In this document: one piece after another, positions 56,243 through 64,000 of the stretch
How positions within the stretch are numbered: position 1 is the first letter of the stretch
Layout of the letters: each line of letters begins with the position of its first letter
From: Phyllobacterium chamaecytisi
GTDB taxonomy: Bacteria > Pseudomonadota > Alphaproteobacteria > Rhizobiales > Rhizobiaceae
Assembly: GCF_020164455.1 (NCBI RefSeq)
Contig: NZ_JAIQWW010000016.1
Location: 1 to 64,000, forward strand
Reading direction: 5' to 3'
DNA length: 64,000 bases
The notes under the pieces: model-generated
Seen by the model: only the letters and a program-made list of their open reading frames with translations
What the model was told of the DNA's origin: nothing
Databases searched by the model: none
Translations under genes and position numbers: made by a program

Positions 56243-56383
56243 ATGGCCAAAGGTCAACAGAAAAGCAATCGCGAAGTGCGAAAACCCAAGAAAGAGAAGG
56301 TCGCTCCCAAGGCCGACGTTCCTTTCAGCTCCATGATTAAAAAGGCGGAAAGCTCAGCGCCCAAGGCCAAGTCAAAGGGCTGA
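56243..56383 (+). CDS. small Lys-rich hypothetical protein
   Basis: 46 residues: MAKGQQKSNREVRKPKKEK, then a Lys/Ala/Pro-rich middle and a short FSSMIKKAESSAPKAKSKG end. It is very basic and probably disordered. Proteins starting MAKGQQKSNRE are widespread in Proteobacteria with no known function. AGGAGAG lies seven bases before the ATG, and a hairpin follows the stop codon. Confidence 0.72.
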   Translation: MAKGQQKSNREVRKPKKEKVAPKADVPFSSMIKKAESSAPKAKSKG

Positions 56384-56394
56384 TTTAGCCAAGC

Positions 56395-56418
56395 AAGCCC
56401 CGGCTATAATCGGGGCTT
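56395..56418 (+). terminator. hairpin terminator of the 56243 gene
   Basis: AAGCCCCG and CGGGGCTT pair around GCTATAAT, 11 bp after the stop codon. The T tract is poor (CATCTT), so termination may be partial. Confidence 0.5.
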
Positions 56419-56425
56419 CATCTTA

Positions 56426-56566
56426 GAGCCCGTCTTGAAGATCTACTGCGGCGGCCATCTGGCGCGATTTTCTGTGCTTCCGGTGCTCACGTACTTAAGT
56501 ACGCTCTGCTCCGGTTCTCGAAAAATCACGCCATACGTCTGCCGCAGCGACTTTCCAAACGGACTC
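56426..56566. repeat. long palindromic intergenic repeat, family A copy 2
   Basis: 141 bp. The outer arms are GAGCCCGTCTTGAA/TTCCAAACGGACTC, then CTGCGGC/GCCGCAG and TGGCGCGATTTTC/GAAAAATCACGCCA. The centre is CACGTACTTAAGTACG. The central part matches 5259-5401 while the outer arms differ, so the core appears to be the mobile or conserved unit. It ends flush with the stop codon of the 56567 gene. Confidence 0.8.
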
Positions 56567-57133
56567 TTACAGGATCTGATAGCGCAAGTGGGTGACCAGC
56601 GGCGACTGGATAGTTCTTGTGTTTTTCAGCTCGATCGTTTCATCAATCTCGTCGAACAGGCGTGTCCCCTGCCCGAGCAAAACCGGCGCGATTTGGAGAA
56701 CGATTTCATCCACCAGCTTCGCTCGCAACAACTGCTGGGCAGCATTTGCTCCCATAACAACGATGTCCTTTTCACTTGCAGCTGCTTTCGCCTGTTGCAC
56801 AGCGCTTTCGACGCCGTTGTTGACGAAAGTGAATGCCGCGCTTTTCATCTTCAGCGGCTCACGTTTTTCATGGGTGAGCACGAAGCTCGGGGCGGGAAAT
56901 GGCGTGTCTTTCCAATGCGGCAGCCCGAGATCGAAAGTTCGCTTCCCGAGGATCACCGCACCGACGTTGGCAGGCATCTCCCGTGCCATGTCGCGGTCGA
57001 CTTCAGAGCTTCCGTCAAACAACCAATCATGCAACCGTTCGCCGCCCTCGCCCATGGCATCTTCGGGGCTGATATTCGGTCCGGCGATGAAGCCATCAAG
57101 TGACATCGTAAACGAGACAATTACTTTTCCCAT
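56567..57133 (-). CDS. dihydrofolate reductase-like (RibD C-terminal) protein
   Basis: 188 residues of the RibD C-terminal/DHFR-like superfamily. MGKVIVSFTMSLDGFIAGPN is the N-terminal strand, VGAVILGKRTFDLGLPHW the NADPH-side block, and KDIVVMGANAAQQLLRAKLV the next strand-helix. It ends LVDEIVLQIAPVLLGQGTRL. These proteins are common reductases of unknown substrate, with no proof of folate activity. Confidence 0.88.
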   Translation of the reverse strand: MGKVIVSFTMSLDGFIAGPNISPEDAMGEGGERLHDWLFDGSSEVDRDMAREMPANVGAVILGKRTFDLGLPHWKDTPFPAPSFVLTHEKREPLKMKSAAFTFVNNGVESAVQQAKAAASEKDIVVMGANAAQQLLRAKLVDEIVLQIAPVLLGQGTRLFDEIDETIELKNTRTIQSPLVTHLRYQIL

Positions 57134-57295
57134 GCCGCGTATCCCTTTTTGATGGTCCGAATTCTAATTTCGCCAAATGTCTTTCACAACCGTTTTCAGG
57201 TTGATTGTGCGTCATTCAAAATGTGAACAAAACAGGAACAAATTCCTTTTCATATATGCAAGGTTGTGGCAATCTTCCTGGAAAAGGAGATTCTG

Positions 57296-57505
57296 ATGAA
57301 CGCCATATCCAAGCAACCAGACGACGAAATCGAGGAGGCCCTTGCGTATCACCAGGGCGATGCACGGGCGACAATCGCTGCCCTTCTGGCGGAGCGGGAA
57401 TTCCTTTTGCGGGAAATCGAGTATGCTTCTCTCGCCATGTCCTATGGCTTTGCCCGGGGCTGGAAACCCGGGACAGGTCCGATGCGTCAAACGACAGCAC
57501 GATAG
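57296..57505 (+). CDS. small hypothetical protein
   Basis: 69 residues, mostly helical: DDEIEEALAYHQGDARATIA, LLAEREFLLREIEYASLAMS and YGFARGWKPG. AAAAGGAG lies before ATG at 57296. Its pattern of short helices and a Gly/Arg-rich end is seen in small proteins of Rhizobiales, but I recognise no function. A GTG at 57266 in frame is not needed. Confidence 0.65.
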   Translation: MNAISKQPDDEIEEALAYHQGDARATIAALLAEREFLLREIEYASLAMSYGFARGWKPGTGPMRQTTAR

Positions 57506-57526
57506 ACTTGGAAGGTTTCGCGTGCG

Positions 57527-57820
57527 ATGGTTGTATATCCAATAATGCGAGATGCAATGAAACATAGTCCAAAACAGATGCCTGAAGTTGGCGTCCACCC
57601 GAAACGGGTCTTGAGCCCGTCGGAACAGAAAAGTCTGGCAACAACCGCTGCTGCTTCTGCAATCATCAATGATGAAACACATAAGTGGGAAAGCAAGACG
57701 GCACGTCTCAAAGCTTTGCGGCTTGCGAAGGAAGCTGAAGAGCAGGCAGAAATCGCTGCCCGTCCACCTGCTGCTCCAAAAGCAAAGAAGACCAGCCGGA
57801 CAGCTGCCAAAGCCAAGTAG
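57527..57820 (+). CDS. small Ala/Lys-rich hypothetical protein
   Basis: 97 residues. The middle is a charged helix (THKWESKTARLKALRLAKEA) and the C-terminus is Lys/Ala/Pro-rich (PAAPKAKKTSRTAAKAK), similar in style to histone-like tails. GGAAGG precedes the ATG at some distance. Shorter starts (MRDAMKH or MKHSPKQ) are possible. Unrecognised. Confidence 0.55.
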   Translation: MVVYPIMRDAMKHSPKQMPEVGVHPKRVLSPSEQKSLATTAAASAIINDETHKWESKTARLKALRLAKEAEEQAEIAARPPAAPKAKKTSRTAAKAK

Positions 57821-58167
57821 TAGTTACCATCCAAGCTCTTGGCGTCGCTCGATTGCGCGTGCAATAACGAATCGGTTGCCGTCTTATATTCGCATACCAA
57901 TGCCGGCGGGCGAAAATATTTCGAAATAGAAAAGCCCCGAAAAGACTGGGGAATAGACTTTAGTTTAGTCTTTCGAGATTATTTCTCAGGCGTTGGCATT
58001 GACGAAACAAGCGCTTAGCCCTATGTATCCACCATCGGTATTTGGTAGTTTGTAATTAGTTTTATTGCGCCACAGGCGCTCTGAAAGATCCTTCTTCAAA
58101 AATCGAGCTAAAAACTGCATGGCGCGTCGTGCCCTGTATTAAAATATTTCCATTGAAAGGGTTCATC
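57821..58167. other. 347-bp gap holding the cspA leader
   Basis: No convincing gene is seen. The right part should be the promoter and long 5' leader of the cold-shock gene. AGACT-TTAGTTT-AGTCT is a short hairpin near 57955-57971. Confidence 0.45.
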
Positions 58168-58377
58168 ATGAGCACTGGAACAGTAAAGTGGTTCAATTCC
58201 ACAAAAGGCTTCGGCTTCATTCAACCAGATGATGGTTCAGCAGATGTATTCGTACACATCTCTGCCGTTGAGCGCGCTGGTATGCGCAGCCTCAATGACG
58301 GTCAGAAGATCAGCTTCGAATTGGTCCGTGACAACAAGTCCGGCAAGATGACTGCTGATCAGCTTCAGGCTGGCTGA
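58168..58377 (+). CDS. cspA: cold-shock protein
   Basis: 69 residues of the CspA family, a five-stranded OB fold that binds single-stranded RNA and keeps it unfolded. [20 protein letters not shown] has RNP1 (KGFGFI), and [12 protein letters not shown] has RNP2. Length is standard. The start at 58168 is preceded by AAAGGG, and a terminator hairpin follows the gene. The longer frame from 58129 is not needed. Confidence 0.96.
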   Translation: MSTGTVKWFNSTKGFGFIQPDDGSADVFVHISAVERAGMRSLNDGQKISFELVRDNKSGKMTADQLQAG

Positions 58378-58444
58378 TAAATAATTCGTCTTCGCGGTCT
58401 TTGACCACGGATGTACTGGCACTGATAGCAGAGACGAATTTGAG

Positions 58445-58466
58445 AAGGTCGGGTTTTCCCGGCCTT
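58445..58466 (+). terminator. intrinsic terminator after cspA
   Basis: AAGGTCGGG-TTTT-CCCGGCCTT forms a hairpin with one G-U pair, followed by TTATTTTG. It lies 68 bp past the cspA stop codon. Confidence 0.8.
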
Positions 58467-58624
58467 TTATTTTGTCCAGATTTTGCCTATGGCGCCAGAA
58501 AACCAAGACATTTCCGCGCGTGACGAAAGAAATGTCTGGAAAGAACCAATTCGCCAACACACAGTGCGACTCATCATGCCCTTTCTTCCAAGGGTATCGC
58601 ATTGTTTGAAGGAGTCTCCCGGTT

Positions 58625-59881
58625 ATGAAAGTACTCGTCCTTGGCAGTGGCGTCGTCGGCGTCACATCGGCCTGGTATCTGGCGCAAGCGGGACATGAAG
58701 TCACTGTCATCGACCGGCAGCCCGGCCCGGCGCGCGAGACGAGCTTTGCCAATGCCGGAGAAATATCGCCGGGATATTCCTCGCCATGGGCCGGACCCGG
58801 TGTCCCGGTCAAGGCAATCAAATGGATGCTGATGCATTTCGGTCCGCTCGTCGTTAGACCAAAATTCGATCCCTATATGGCGCTGTGGCTGGTCAAGATG
58901 CTGCGCAACTGCACGTCTGCGCGTTATGCCCGCAACAAGTCACGCATGGTCCCAATCGCTGAATACAGCCGCGATTGCCTTAAGGCGCTGCGTTCGGAAG
59001 TCTCCATTCCCTATGATGAACGCACGCAGGGAACTTTGCAGCTCTTCCGTACACAAAAGCAATATGACGGAAGTGCCAGCGACATCGAAGTGTTGAAAGG
59101 ATTTGGCGTACCTTACGAGCTTCTGGATCCTGCGGGATGTGTTGCGGCCGAACCGGCACTGGCCAATGTCAACGGCAAGTTTGTTGGCGGTCTCAGGCTC
59201 CCCGGCGATGAAACCGGCGACTGCCAGATGTTCACAGAGAAGCTCGCGGCTCTCTGTGCCGACGCCGGAGTGACGTTCCGGTTCAACACCACGATCACCT
59301 CGATCAACACCAGCACGAACCGTATCGCCAGCGTCTCGACCGAGACGGAGGAGCTGACGGCAGACGCCTATGTCGTTGCATTCGGCAGCTACTCGCCATT
59401 CCTGTTGCGGCGCATCGGCGTGCATATTCCGGTCTATCCGGTCAAGGGATATTCCATCACAGTTCCGATCACCGACGCTGACGCGGCTCCCGTTTCAACC
59501 ATCATGGATGAAACTTACAAGGTTGCCATCACGCGGCTCGGCGACCGGATTCGCGCTGGCGGTACCGCAGAGATTTCGGGCTATGATCTCGCTTTGCGCG
59601 ATGCGCGACAGGCGACGCTGAAACATTCGGTTGGTGATCTGTTTCCGAAAGGTGGCGATTTGGGCAAGGCAAGCTTTTGGGCGGGCTTGCGACCGATGAC
59701 GCCGGATGGTCCGCCCATCATAGGAGGCGGTACGAGATATTCGAATCTCTATCTCAACACCGGCCACGGCACGCTCGGCTGGACAATGTCCTGCGGCTCT
59801 GGCCGCGTGCTCGCCGATATAATTTCCGGTAAATCGCCGGATGTGGACCCGCTGCCCCTGAATATCAGCCGTTACGGCTGA
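58625..59881 (+). CDS. dadA: D-amino acid dehydrogenase small subunit (DadA)
   Basis: 418 residues. DadA is a membrane-associated FAD enzyme that turns D-amino acids (mainly D-alanine from peptidoglycan turnover) into keto acids and ammonia. [20 protein letters not shown] is the FAD loop. [20 protein letters not shown] is the DadA-specific block. It ends [18 protein letters not shown] and [17 protein letters not shown], both typical. No dadX racemase is adjacent. Confidence 0.95.
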   Translation: MKVLVLGSGVVGVTSAWYLAQAGHEVTVIDRQPGPARETSFANAGEISPGYSSPWAGPGVPVKAIKWMLMHFGPLVVRPKFDPYMALWLVKMLRNCTSARYARNKSRMVPIAEYSRDCLKALRSEVSIPYDERTQGTLQLFRTQKQYDGSASDIEVLKGFGVPYELLDPAGCVAAEPALANVNGKFVGGLRLPGDETGDCQMFTEKLAALCADAGVTFRFNTTITSINTSTNRIASVSTETEELTADAYVVAFGSYSPFLLRRIGVHIPVYPVKGYSITVPITDADAAPVSTIMDETYKVAITRLGDRIRAGGTAEISGYDLALRDARQATLKHSVGDLFPKGGDLGKASFWAGLRPMTPDGPPIIGGGTRYSNLYLNTGHGTLGWTMSCGSGRVLADIISGKSPDVDPLPLNISRYG

Positions 59882-60042
59882 TATTCATTCGCCGGCTTCA
59901 AAAATCGCCTATAAACCATTTAAAACATTACAAATTGTTTAGATTGATATTCAGTTTTCGTTCATCTCGTCAGGCCTAAAACCGGGGTGTCCCAAGACAA
60001 CCCGTGGTTTAAATCAAGCCGCGCTACTGACGAGGAAACGAA

Positions 60043-60378
60043 ATGAAAAAGATCGCTCTGGCAGCACTTGCCATCTCCCTGATCGCGACCCCTGCCGCGT
60101 TCGCCCAACAGCAGAATTACAAGGGTGGCCATTACGGTCATCAGCAGGACCGCGTGGTAAAGAAGCGGGTCGTTACGAAAACCGTGGTGGTGAAGAAGAC
60201 CCGCTGGTCGCGTGGCCACGCACTCCCCTCGAACTACCGCCGCAATGTCGTGCGCGATTATCACCGCTATCATTTGAAGACGCCACCGCGCGGTTACCAG
60301 TGGGTCAAGGCCGACAATGATTATGCCTTGATCAGCATCACTTCGGGTATCATTTCGGCACTCGTCCAGGCACGCTGA
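60043..60378 (+). CDS. RcnB family exported protein
   Basis: 111 residues. A signal peptide (MKKIALAALAISLIATPAAF, cut after AFA) precedes a basic, His/Lys-rich segment (VVKKRVVTKTVVVKKTRW). The RcnB core follows: LPSNYRRNVVRDYHRYHLKT, PPRGYQWVKADNDYAL and a C-terminal ITSGII. RcnB of E. coli tunes nickel and cobalt efflux, but most rhizobial members have no known role and no metal genes adjoin this one. A strong terminator follows. Confidence 0.85.
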   Translation: MKKIALAALAISLIATPAAFAQQQNYKGGHYGHQQDRVVKKRVVTKTVVVKKTRWSRGHALPSNYRRNVVRDYHRYHLKTPPRGYQWVKADNDYALISITSGIISALVQAR

Positions 60379-60393
60379 TCGGAAACTATTTTG

Positions 60394-60419
60394 AAAAGGC
60401 GGCGCTTGCGCCGCCTTTT
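60394..60419. terminator. bidirectional terminator between rcnB-like and pbpC genes
   Basis: AAAAGGCGGCGC and GCGCCGCCTTTT form a nearly perfect palindrome. The T tracts on both strands fit termination of both convergent genes; pbpC ends 6 bp to the right. Confidence 0.88.
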
Positions 60420-60424
60420 CATAT

Positions 60425-62509
60425 TCAATCGACAAACACCCGAACACTCGCCGCTCGGCCGACGGAATCGATAACTGTGAGCGTCGAATATCCGCCGCCG
60501 TCCGGGACCCATTGGTTGACGCGACGGCGCGATGTTTCCGGCAAGGGTTTACCATTGGCGAGCCAGCGAAATGGCGCGCGGCCGCCCTGCAGTTTCAGTG
60601 CCAATGGCATGATTTCACCGCCTGCTGTTGCTCCAAGCTCGATGCGTGCGCCTTCAGGCGGATAGACGATCTGCGGTGCCGGCTCGCGTGTCGAGGAAGC
60701 GAGCAAGCCGCTCGAATTTATCGAAAAACGCCGCTGGCTGATCGGCAACTGGGCCTGGGCTATGCGGGTAGCTCCAGCTGGAGCGGGCGGCAGAGGCGTA
60801 ATGGCGACGCCGGATTTTGCGAAACCTTCGAACAGGATCGGCGCGGCCGCGCCAAAGCCCGTCAAACCCGGCACTGCGCCATTGTCTGGCCGCCCGACCC
60901 AGACGCCAAGGACATAATTGCCATCGAAACCGACCGACCACGCATCGCGGTAACCGTAGCTTGTGCCGGTCTTGTAAGCGATGCCGCGCTGCCCGGAACC
61001 GAGGGGCGGCATGACACCGGAGAGAATATCCGCAACGTTCCACGCCGCCACCGGTTCAAGCAGCGGCTCGCCCTCGATCGAGCCGGGTTTGTCCTGAATT
61101 CCATCGCCGAGTTGCATTGGCCGGCCGCGATTGGCAAGGCCCGCATAGAGCTGCACGAGGTCCTTCAGGGTAATGCCAACACCGCCGAGACCGATGGCAA
61201 GGCCTGGCGTTTCATTCGGCGGCAACACCGGCCGAACATCGGAGCGGCGGAACCGCATCATCAGCCGTGCCGGACCGACTGCGTCGAGCAAACGGACCGC
61301 CGGAACGTTGAGCGACAATTGCAACGCCTGCCTGATGCTGACATCGCCCTGATAGCTCATATCGAAATTGCGCGGCCGGTAGCCGAAGAAGTCGGCGGGC
61401 CGATCCTCGATGATGGTTTCCTGGCTGACCAGGCCATCCTCGAAGGCGAGGCCATAGATAAAGGGCTTGAGCGTTGAGCCTGGTGAGCGATTAATCCGGG
61501 TCATGTCAATCCAGCCCGAGCGGCTTGCATCGAAGTAGTCCGCGGATCCAACCTCGCCGACGATCTCCCCGGTGCGCACGTCCGCCATGATCATGGCGAC
61601 CGACACCTTGGGACCGAGCTTGCCTGATGCATCCCTCGCGACTGCTTCCAATCCTTGCTGGACCCGCCGGTGCAGCGTTGTCAGATGCCGTCTGACGGAC
61701 GGCTCCCTGCGCTGGGCGGCCTCCGCCAAATGTGCTGCATAGGTTGGCAATTGCAAACGCCGCGATGGAATTGGTGCAAGACCGGCCCGCTCCGCTTCGC
61801 CCTCACCCACAACTTTCTCGACTGCCATTCGGTGTAGAACGCGGCCACGCGCCGCTTCGGCCAGAGCGAGGTTGCGGTCGGGCCTGCGTCTTTCCGGCAA
61901 TTGCGGCAAAGCGACGAGCAGAGCGGACTGCGCGACAGTCAAGCGACGCGGCTCCTTGCCAAAATAGGCAAGACTTGCGGCGCGCACCCCTTCGAGATTG
62001 CCGCCATAGGGCGCGAGTGACAGATAGAGGTCGAGGATTTCGGCCTTGCTCAAACGACGCTCGATTTGCAGGGCGCGGGCCAGCTGCTGAAGCTTCGCCG
62101 TGAATGATCTGCCTTCGCGCGGCTCAATCAGCCGGGCAACCTGCATGGACAGCGTCGAGGCGCCGGAAACAATACGGCCATTGCTGACAAGCTGCACGGC
62201 GGCGCGTGCAAGCGCTACGGGGTCGATGCCCCGGTGCTGCCAGAAGCGCTGATCCTCATAGGCGATGAGCATGCGAACGAATTGCGGATCGACATCCTTT
62301 GCTGTCGTGCCGAGCCGCCAGCGGCCTTCGGAGGTCGCGAAGGCGCGCAGCAACTGCCCATCCGCATCAAGGACTTCAGTCGACACCTCCCTCGCCGTTT
62401 CCAAGGGCGGTGGAAAGGCACGGTCGGCCAGGTCGAGGCCAAACGCAAGCACCGTAGCCAGCACAAGATTGGCCGAGACACCCATGCAGAGTTTGCGTGT
62501 GGACCACAT
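60425..62509 (-). CDS. pbpC: penicillin-binding protein 1C
   Basis: 694 residues. One N-terminal membrane helix (to about 26) precedes the GT51 glycosyltransferase, with Glu85 in AYEDQRFWQHRGIDP. The transpeptidase has SxxK in RSPGSTLKPFIYGL, SxN in LQLSLNVPAV and KTG in AYKTGTSYGYRDAW. The C-terminal BiPBP_C domain (about the last 90) ends TVIDSVGRAASVRVFVD. It polymerises and crosslinks peptidoglycan. It starts by TAATG overlap with the alpha-2-macroglobulin gene, as in the E. coli yfhM-pbpC pair. Confidence 0.97.
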   Translation of the reverse strand: MWSTRKLCMGVSANLVLATVLAFGLDLADRAFPPPLETAREVSTEVLDADGQLLRAFATSEGRWRLGTTAKDVDPQFVRMLIAYEDQRFWQHRGIDPVALARAAVQLVSNGRIVSGASTLSMQVARLIEPREGRSFTAKLQQLARALQIERRLSKAEILDLYLSLAPYGGNLEGVRAASLAYFGKEPRRLTVAQSALLVALPQLPERRRPDRNLALAEAARGRVLHRMAVEKVVGEGEAERAGLAPIPSRRLQLPTYAAHLAEAAQRREPSVRRHLTTLHRRVQQGLEAVARDASGKLGPKVSVAMIMADVRTGEIVGEVGSADYFDASRSGWIDMTRINRSPGSTLKPFIYGLAFEDGLVSQETIIEDRPADFFGYRPRNFDMSYQGDVSIRQALQLSLNVPAVRLLDAVGPARLMMRFRRSDVRPVLPPNETPGLAIGLGGVGITLKDLVQLYAGLANRGRPMQLGDGIQDKPGSIEGEPLLEPVAAWNVADILSGVMPPLGSGQRGIAYKTGTSYGYRDAWSVGFDGNYVLGVWVGRPDNGAVPGLTGFGAAAPILFEGFAKSGVAITPLPPAPAGATRIAQAQLPISQRRFSINSSGLLASSTREPAPQIVYPPEGARIELGATAGGEIMPLALKLQGGRAPFRWLANGKPLPETSRRRVNQWVPDGGGYSTLTVIDSVGRAASVRVFVD

Positions 62510-64000
62510 TATTGTGCTGCGACGACCTCCATGCGACCGGTTGCCGTACGCGCGGAGAACTGCGGACGATACATGTCCTCGACGCTGGCCGCCGGGTGGT
62601 CATAGGTGCCGGGTGTTACCGCGCGGACTACATAGGCCAGCGTGATTCCGCCATTGTCCCCCGTCGCCCGGTCAAAGGCGGCGACGAAACGATCGCTGCG
62701 GAACTCCGTGTGCGCTGCCTCCACTTCGCCGATCCAGTCGAAATTCGACAGGCTGGCGCTGTTAACGAGACCGGGATTGTCGATTTCGAACCCGGCAGGC
62801 AAAAGATCGGTGATCAGCACACGCGACGGCCAGTTGTTGTTCTCGGTCACTTTCAGAACAACCACATAGCGCTCGTTCTGCTTGGCCTGGCTGACATTGG
62901 CCTCCTTGCCATCGAGCGTGTAATAGGTGCGCTCGATGTTGAAACCATCGCCGCCGGCAGGCAGCGGCTGCGACGGAGATGCCACCGTCGTCACCACCGC
63001 CGACACGGGTTCGGCGGTCGCATTGGTGATAGTCACCGGTTGGGCAAGAAGTTCATCGCCGGTCAATCGCGCCGCATAGCCTCCGCTATGGGCAGCGCCA
63101 TTGATATCGAGCTGCAGATCCCTGTCGCCATCTTGAACAGCACGCGCCGCAAGCAGCATCCATGTTTGCTCCTGCGTGCTCGTATAGGTCTTGTGTTCCC
63201 ATTCACTGGCAACGATCTTCGACAGTTGCGGGATGATGGGCGGGACCGGCCGGCTCTCGGCAGCAAGCGCCAGAACAGCAGCGTCATCACGAAGCGACGA
63301 GCCATAGTCCGAACGAACCAGGCTGACATTGGTGACGGTCGTCGCCTGTTGCAGGGCATTGGTGAAAATGCTTTGCGAACGCTGGGCATCACCATAGAGC
63401 GACAAGGCGGCGGCAAGATGCGCGCGTGACAACGGTGTCGGGAAGTCGCCAAGTTTCGTGTCTGCGTAATAACGCAGATCACTGATGGCCGCCTTGCGGT
63501 TACGTGCCAGAACGTAGAGCGCATAGGCAATTTCATTGCCCTGATCCTTGACGTTCACGTCGTAGCTCAGCGAGTTCTGCAAGTTTTCAAGTGCCTGTAC
63601 GAGAGCTTGTTCCGGCACATTGTATTTCTGTTCGCGGGCGCGGGTAAGGAAATCCGTGACATAGGCATCGAGCCAGAGGTCGCCAGAACCCGGAGCCCAC
63701 AGACCGAAGCTACCTGCAGAGGATTGATACGACAGGACACGGTAGATCGCTTCCTGCACGCGTTTCTGCACTTCGCCGTCGTCGGCAATTCCAGACTGCC
63801 TGGCGAGATCGCTCATATAGAGCAACGGCAGGGCGCGGCTGGTCGTCTGTTCGGCGCAGCCGTAGGGGTAGCGATCGAGCGTCATCAGCAAGGCCGGAAT
63901 ATCAAAGGCGGCCGAGCGGGTTACATTGAGACTGACGGAAGCCCCCTGCAGGACACTGCCAGCCAGCAACTCGCTGTCCACCTTGAGGCTGCTGTTGGGC
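62509..64000 (-). CDS. bacterial alpha-2-macroglobulin, 3' part (runs off the edge)
   Basis: About 497 residues of the C-terminal part are visible; the 5' part lies beyond position 64000. The thioester motif is present in YPYGCAEQTTSRALPLLYMS (CxEQ), so this is the protease-trapping type. A helical-barrel TED domain follows (YQSSAGSFGLWAPGSGDLWL), then the C-terminal receptor-like domains. The protein is periplasmic and anchored as a lipoprotein in homologues, where it traps host or rival proteases. It precedes pbpC. Confidence 0.95.
   Translation of the reverse strand, partial: PNSSLKVDSELLAGSVLQGASVSLNVTRSAAFDIPALLMTLDRYPYGCAEQTTSRALPLLYMSDLARQSGIADDGEVQKRVQEAIYRVLSYQSSAGSFGLWAPGSGDLWLDAYVTDFLTRAREQKYNVPEQALVQALENLQNSLSYDVNVKDQGNEIAYALYVLARNRKAAISDLRYYADTKLGDFPTPLSRAHLAAALSLYGDAQRSQSIFTNALQQATTVTNVSLVRSDYGSSLRDDAAVLALAAESRPVPPIIPQLSKIVASEWEHKTYTSTQEQTWMLLAARAVQDGDRDLQLDINGAAHSGGYAARLTGDELLAQPVTITNATAEPVSAVVTTVASPSQPLPAGGDGFNIERTYYTLDGKEANVSQAKQNERYVVVLKVTENNNWPSRVLITDLLPAGFEIDNPGLVNSASLSNFDWIGEVEAAHTEFRSDRFVAAFDRATGDNGGITLAYVVRAVTPGTYDHPAASVEDMYRPQFSARTATGRMEVVAAQ

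Overview
The window is chromosomal DNA of an alphaproteobacterium of the order Rhizobiales (Hyphomicrobiales), most likely near Phyllobacterium, Mesorhizobium or Ochrobactrum/Brucella. The support is gene content and layout: an F0 ATP synthase operon with separate b and b' subunits, a BacA/SbmA transporter, a divergent katA-oxyR pair, a GTTC-N7-GTTC box of the alphaproteobacterial LexA type, and several palindromic intergenic repeats typical of rhizobial genomes. The genus is an inference from memory of protein families, because no database search was possible. I found no tRNA, rRNA, CRISPR array, prophage or complete insertion sequence.

Layout. 1-5.3 kb: S49 peptidase, ispE, moaB, a glycosyltransferase-like gene, an SplB-like radical SAM gene behind a putative LexA box, and rnhB. 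5.6-8.4 kb: F0 operon atpI-atpB-atpE-b'-b on the minus strand. 8.6-9.4 kb: a 388-bp-spaced duplication carrying two putative small RNAs and a cloverleaf-like element. 9.4-18.6 kb: SleB-type hydrolase, der with a TPR partner, an NnrU-family gene, polysaccharide deacetylase, bacA/sbmA, an MFS gene and a PmtA-like methyltransferase. 18.8-25.9 kb: a catabolic locus with a BadF-type sugar kinase, an amino-acid-type ABC transporter, a SIS-domain enzyme, a ROK regulator and a D-2-hydroxyacid dehydrogenase. It is plausibly for an Amadori compound or amino sugar.

26-34.7 kb: an accessory stretch of small proteins, a DUF2182/DUF1326 pair, an IS21-like end remnant, and LysR/SDR/F420-reductase-like genes. 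34.9-49.4 kb: guaA, mtnN, tspO, rsmB-type methyltransferase, katA/oxyR, MAPEG, a LysR/PRISE-like pair, dinB-like, guaB, a metallo-beta-lactamase-fold gene and a DHA2-type MFS pump. 49.4-53.3 kb: a RelBE-type toxin-antitoxin pair with a perfect operator palindrome, rlmE, ppx/gppA and an epimerase. 53.4-58.4 kb: several very small genes, a second LysR/F420-reductase-like pair and cspA. 58.6-64 kb: dadA, an RcnB-like gene, and the pbpC/alpha-2-macroglobulin operon, which runs off the right edge.

The most interesting items are the tandem small RNA pair, with one base-pair covariation between copies, and the kinase/ABC/SIS locus with its palindromic operator. Also notable are a PRISE-like reductase that appears to lack its catalytic tyrosine, and a set of palindromic repeats that sit exactly against stop codons.
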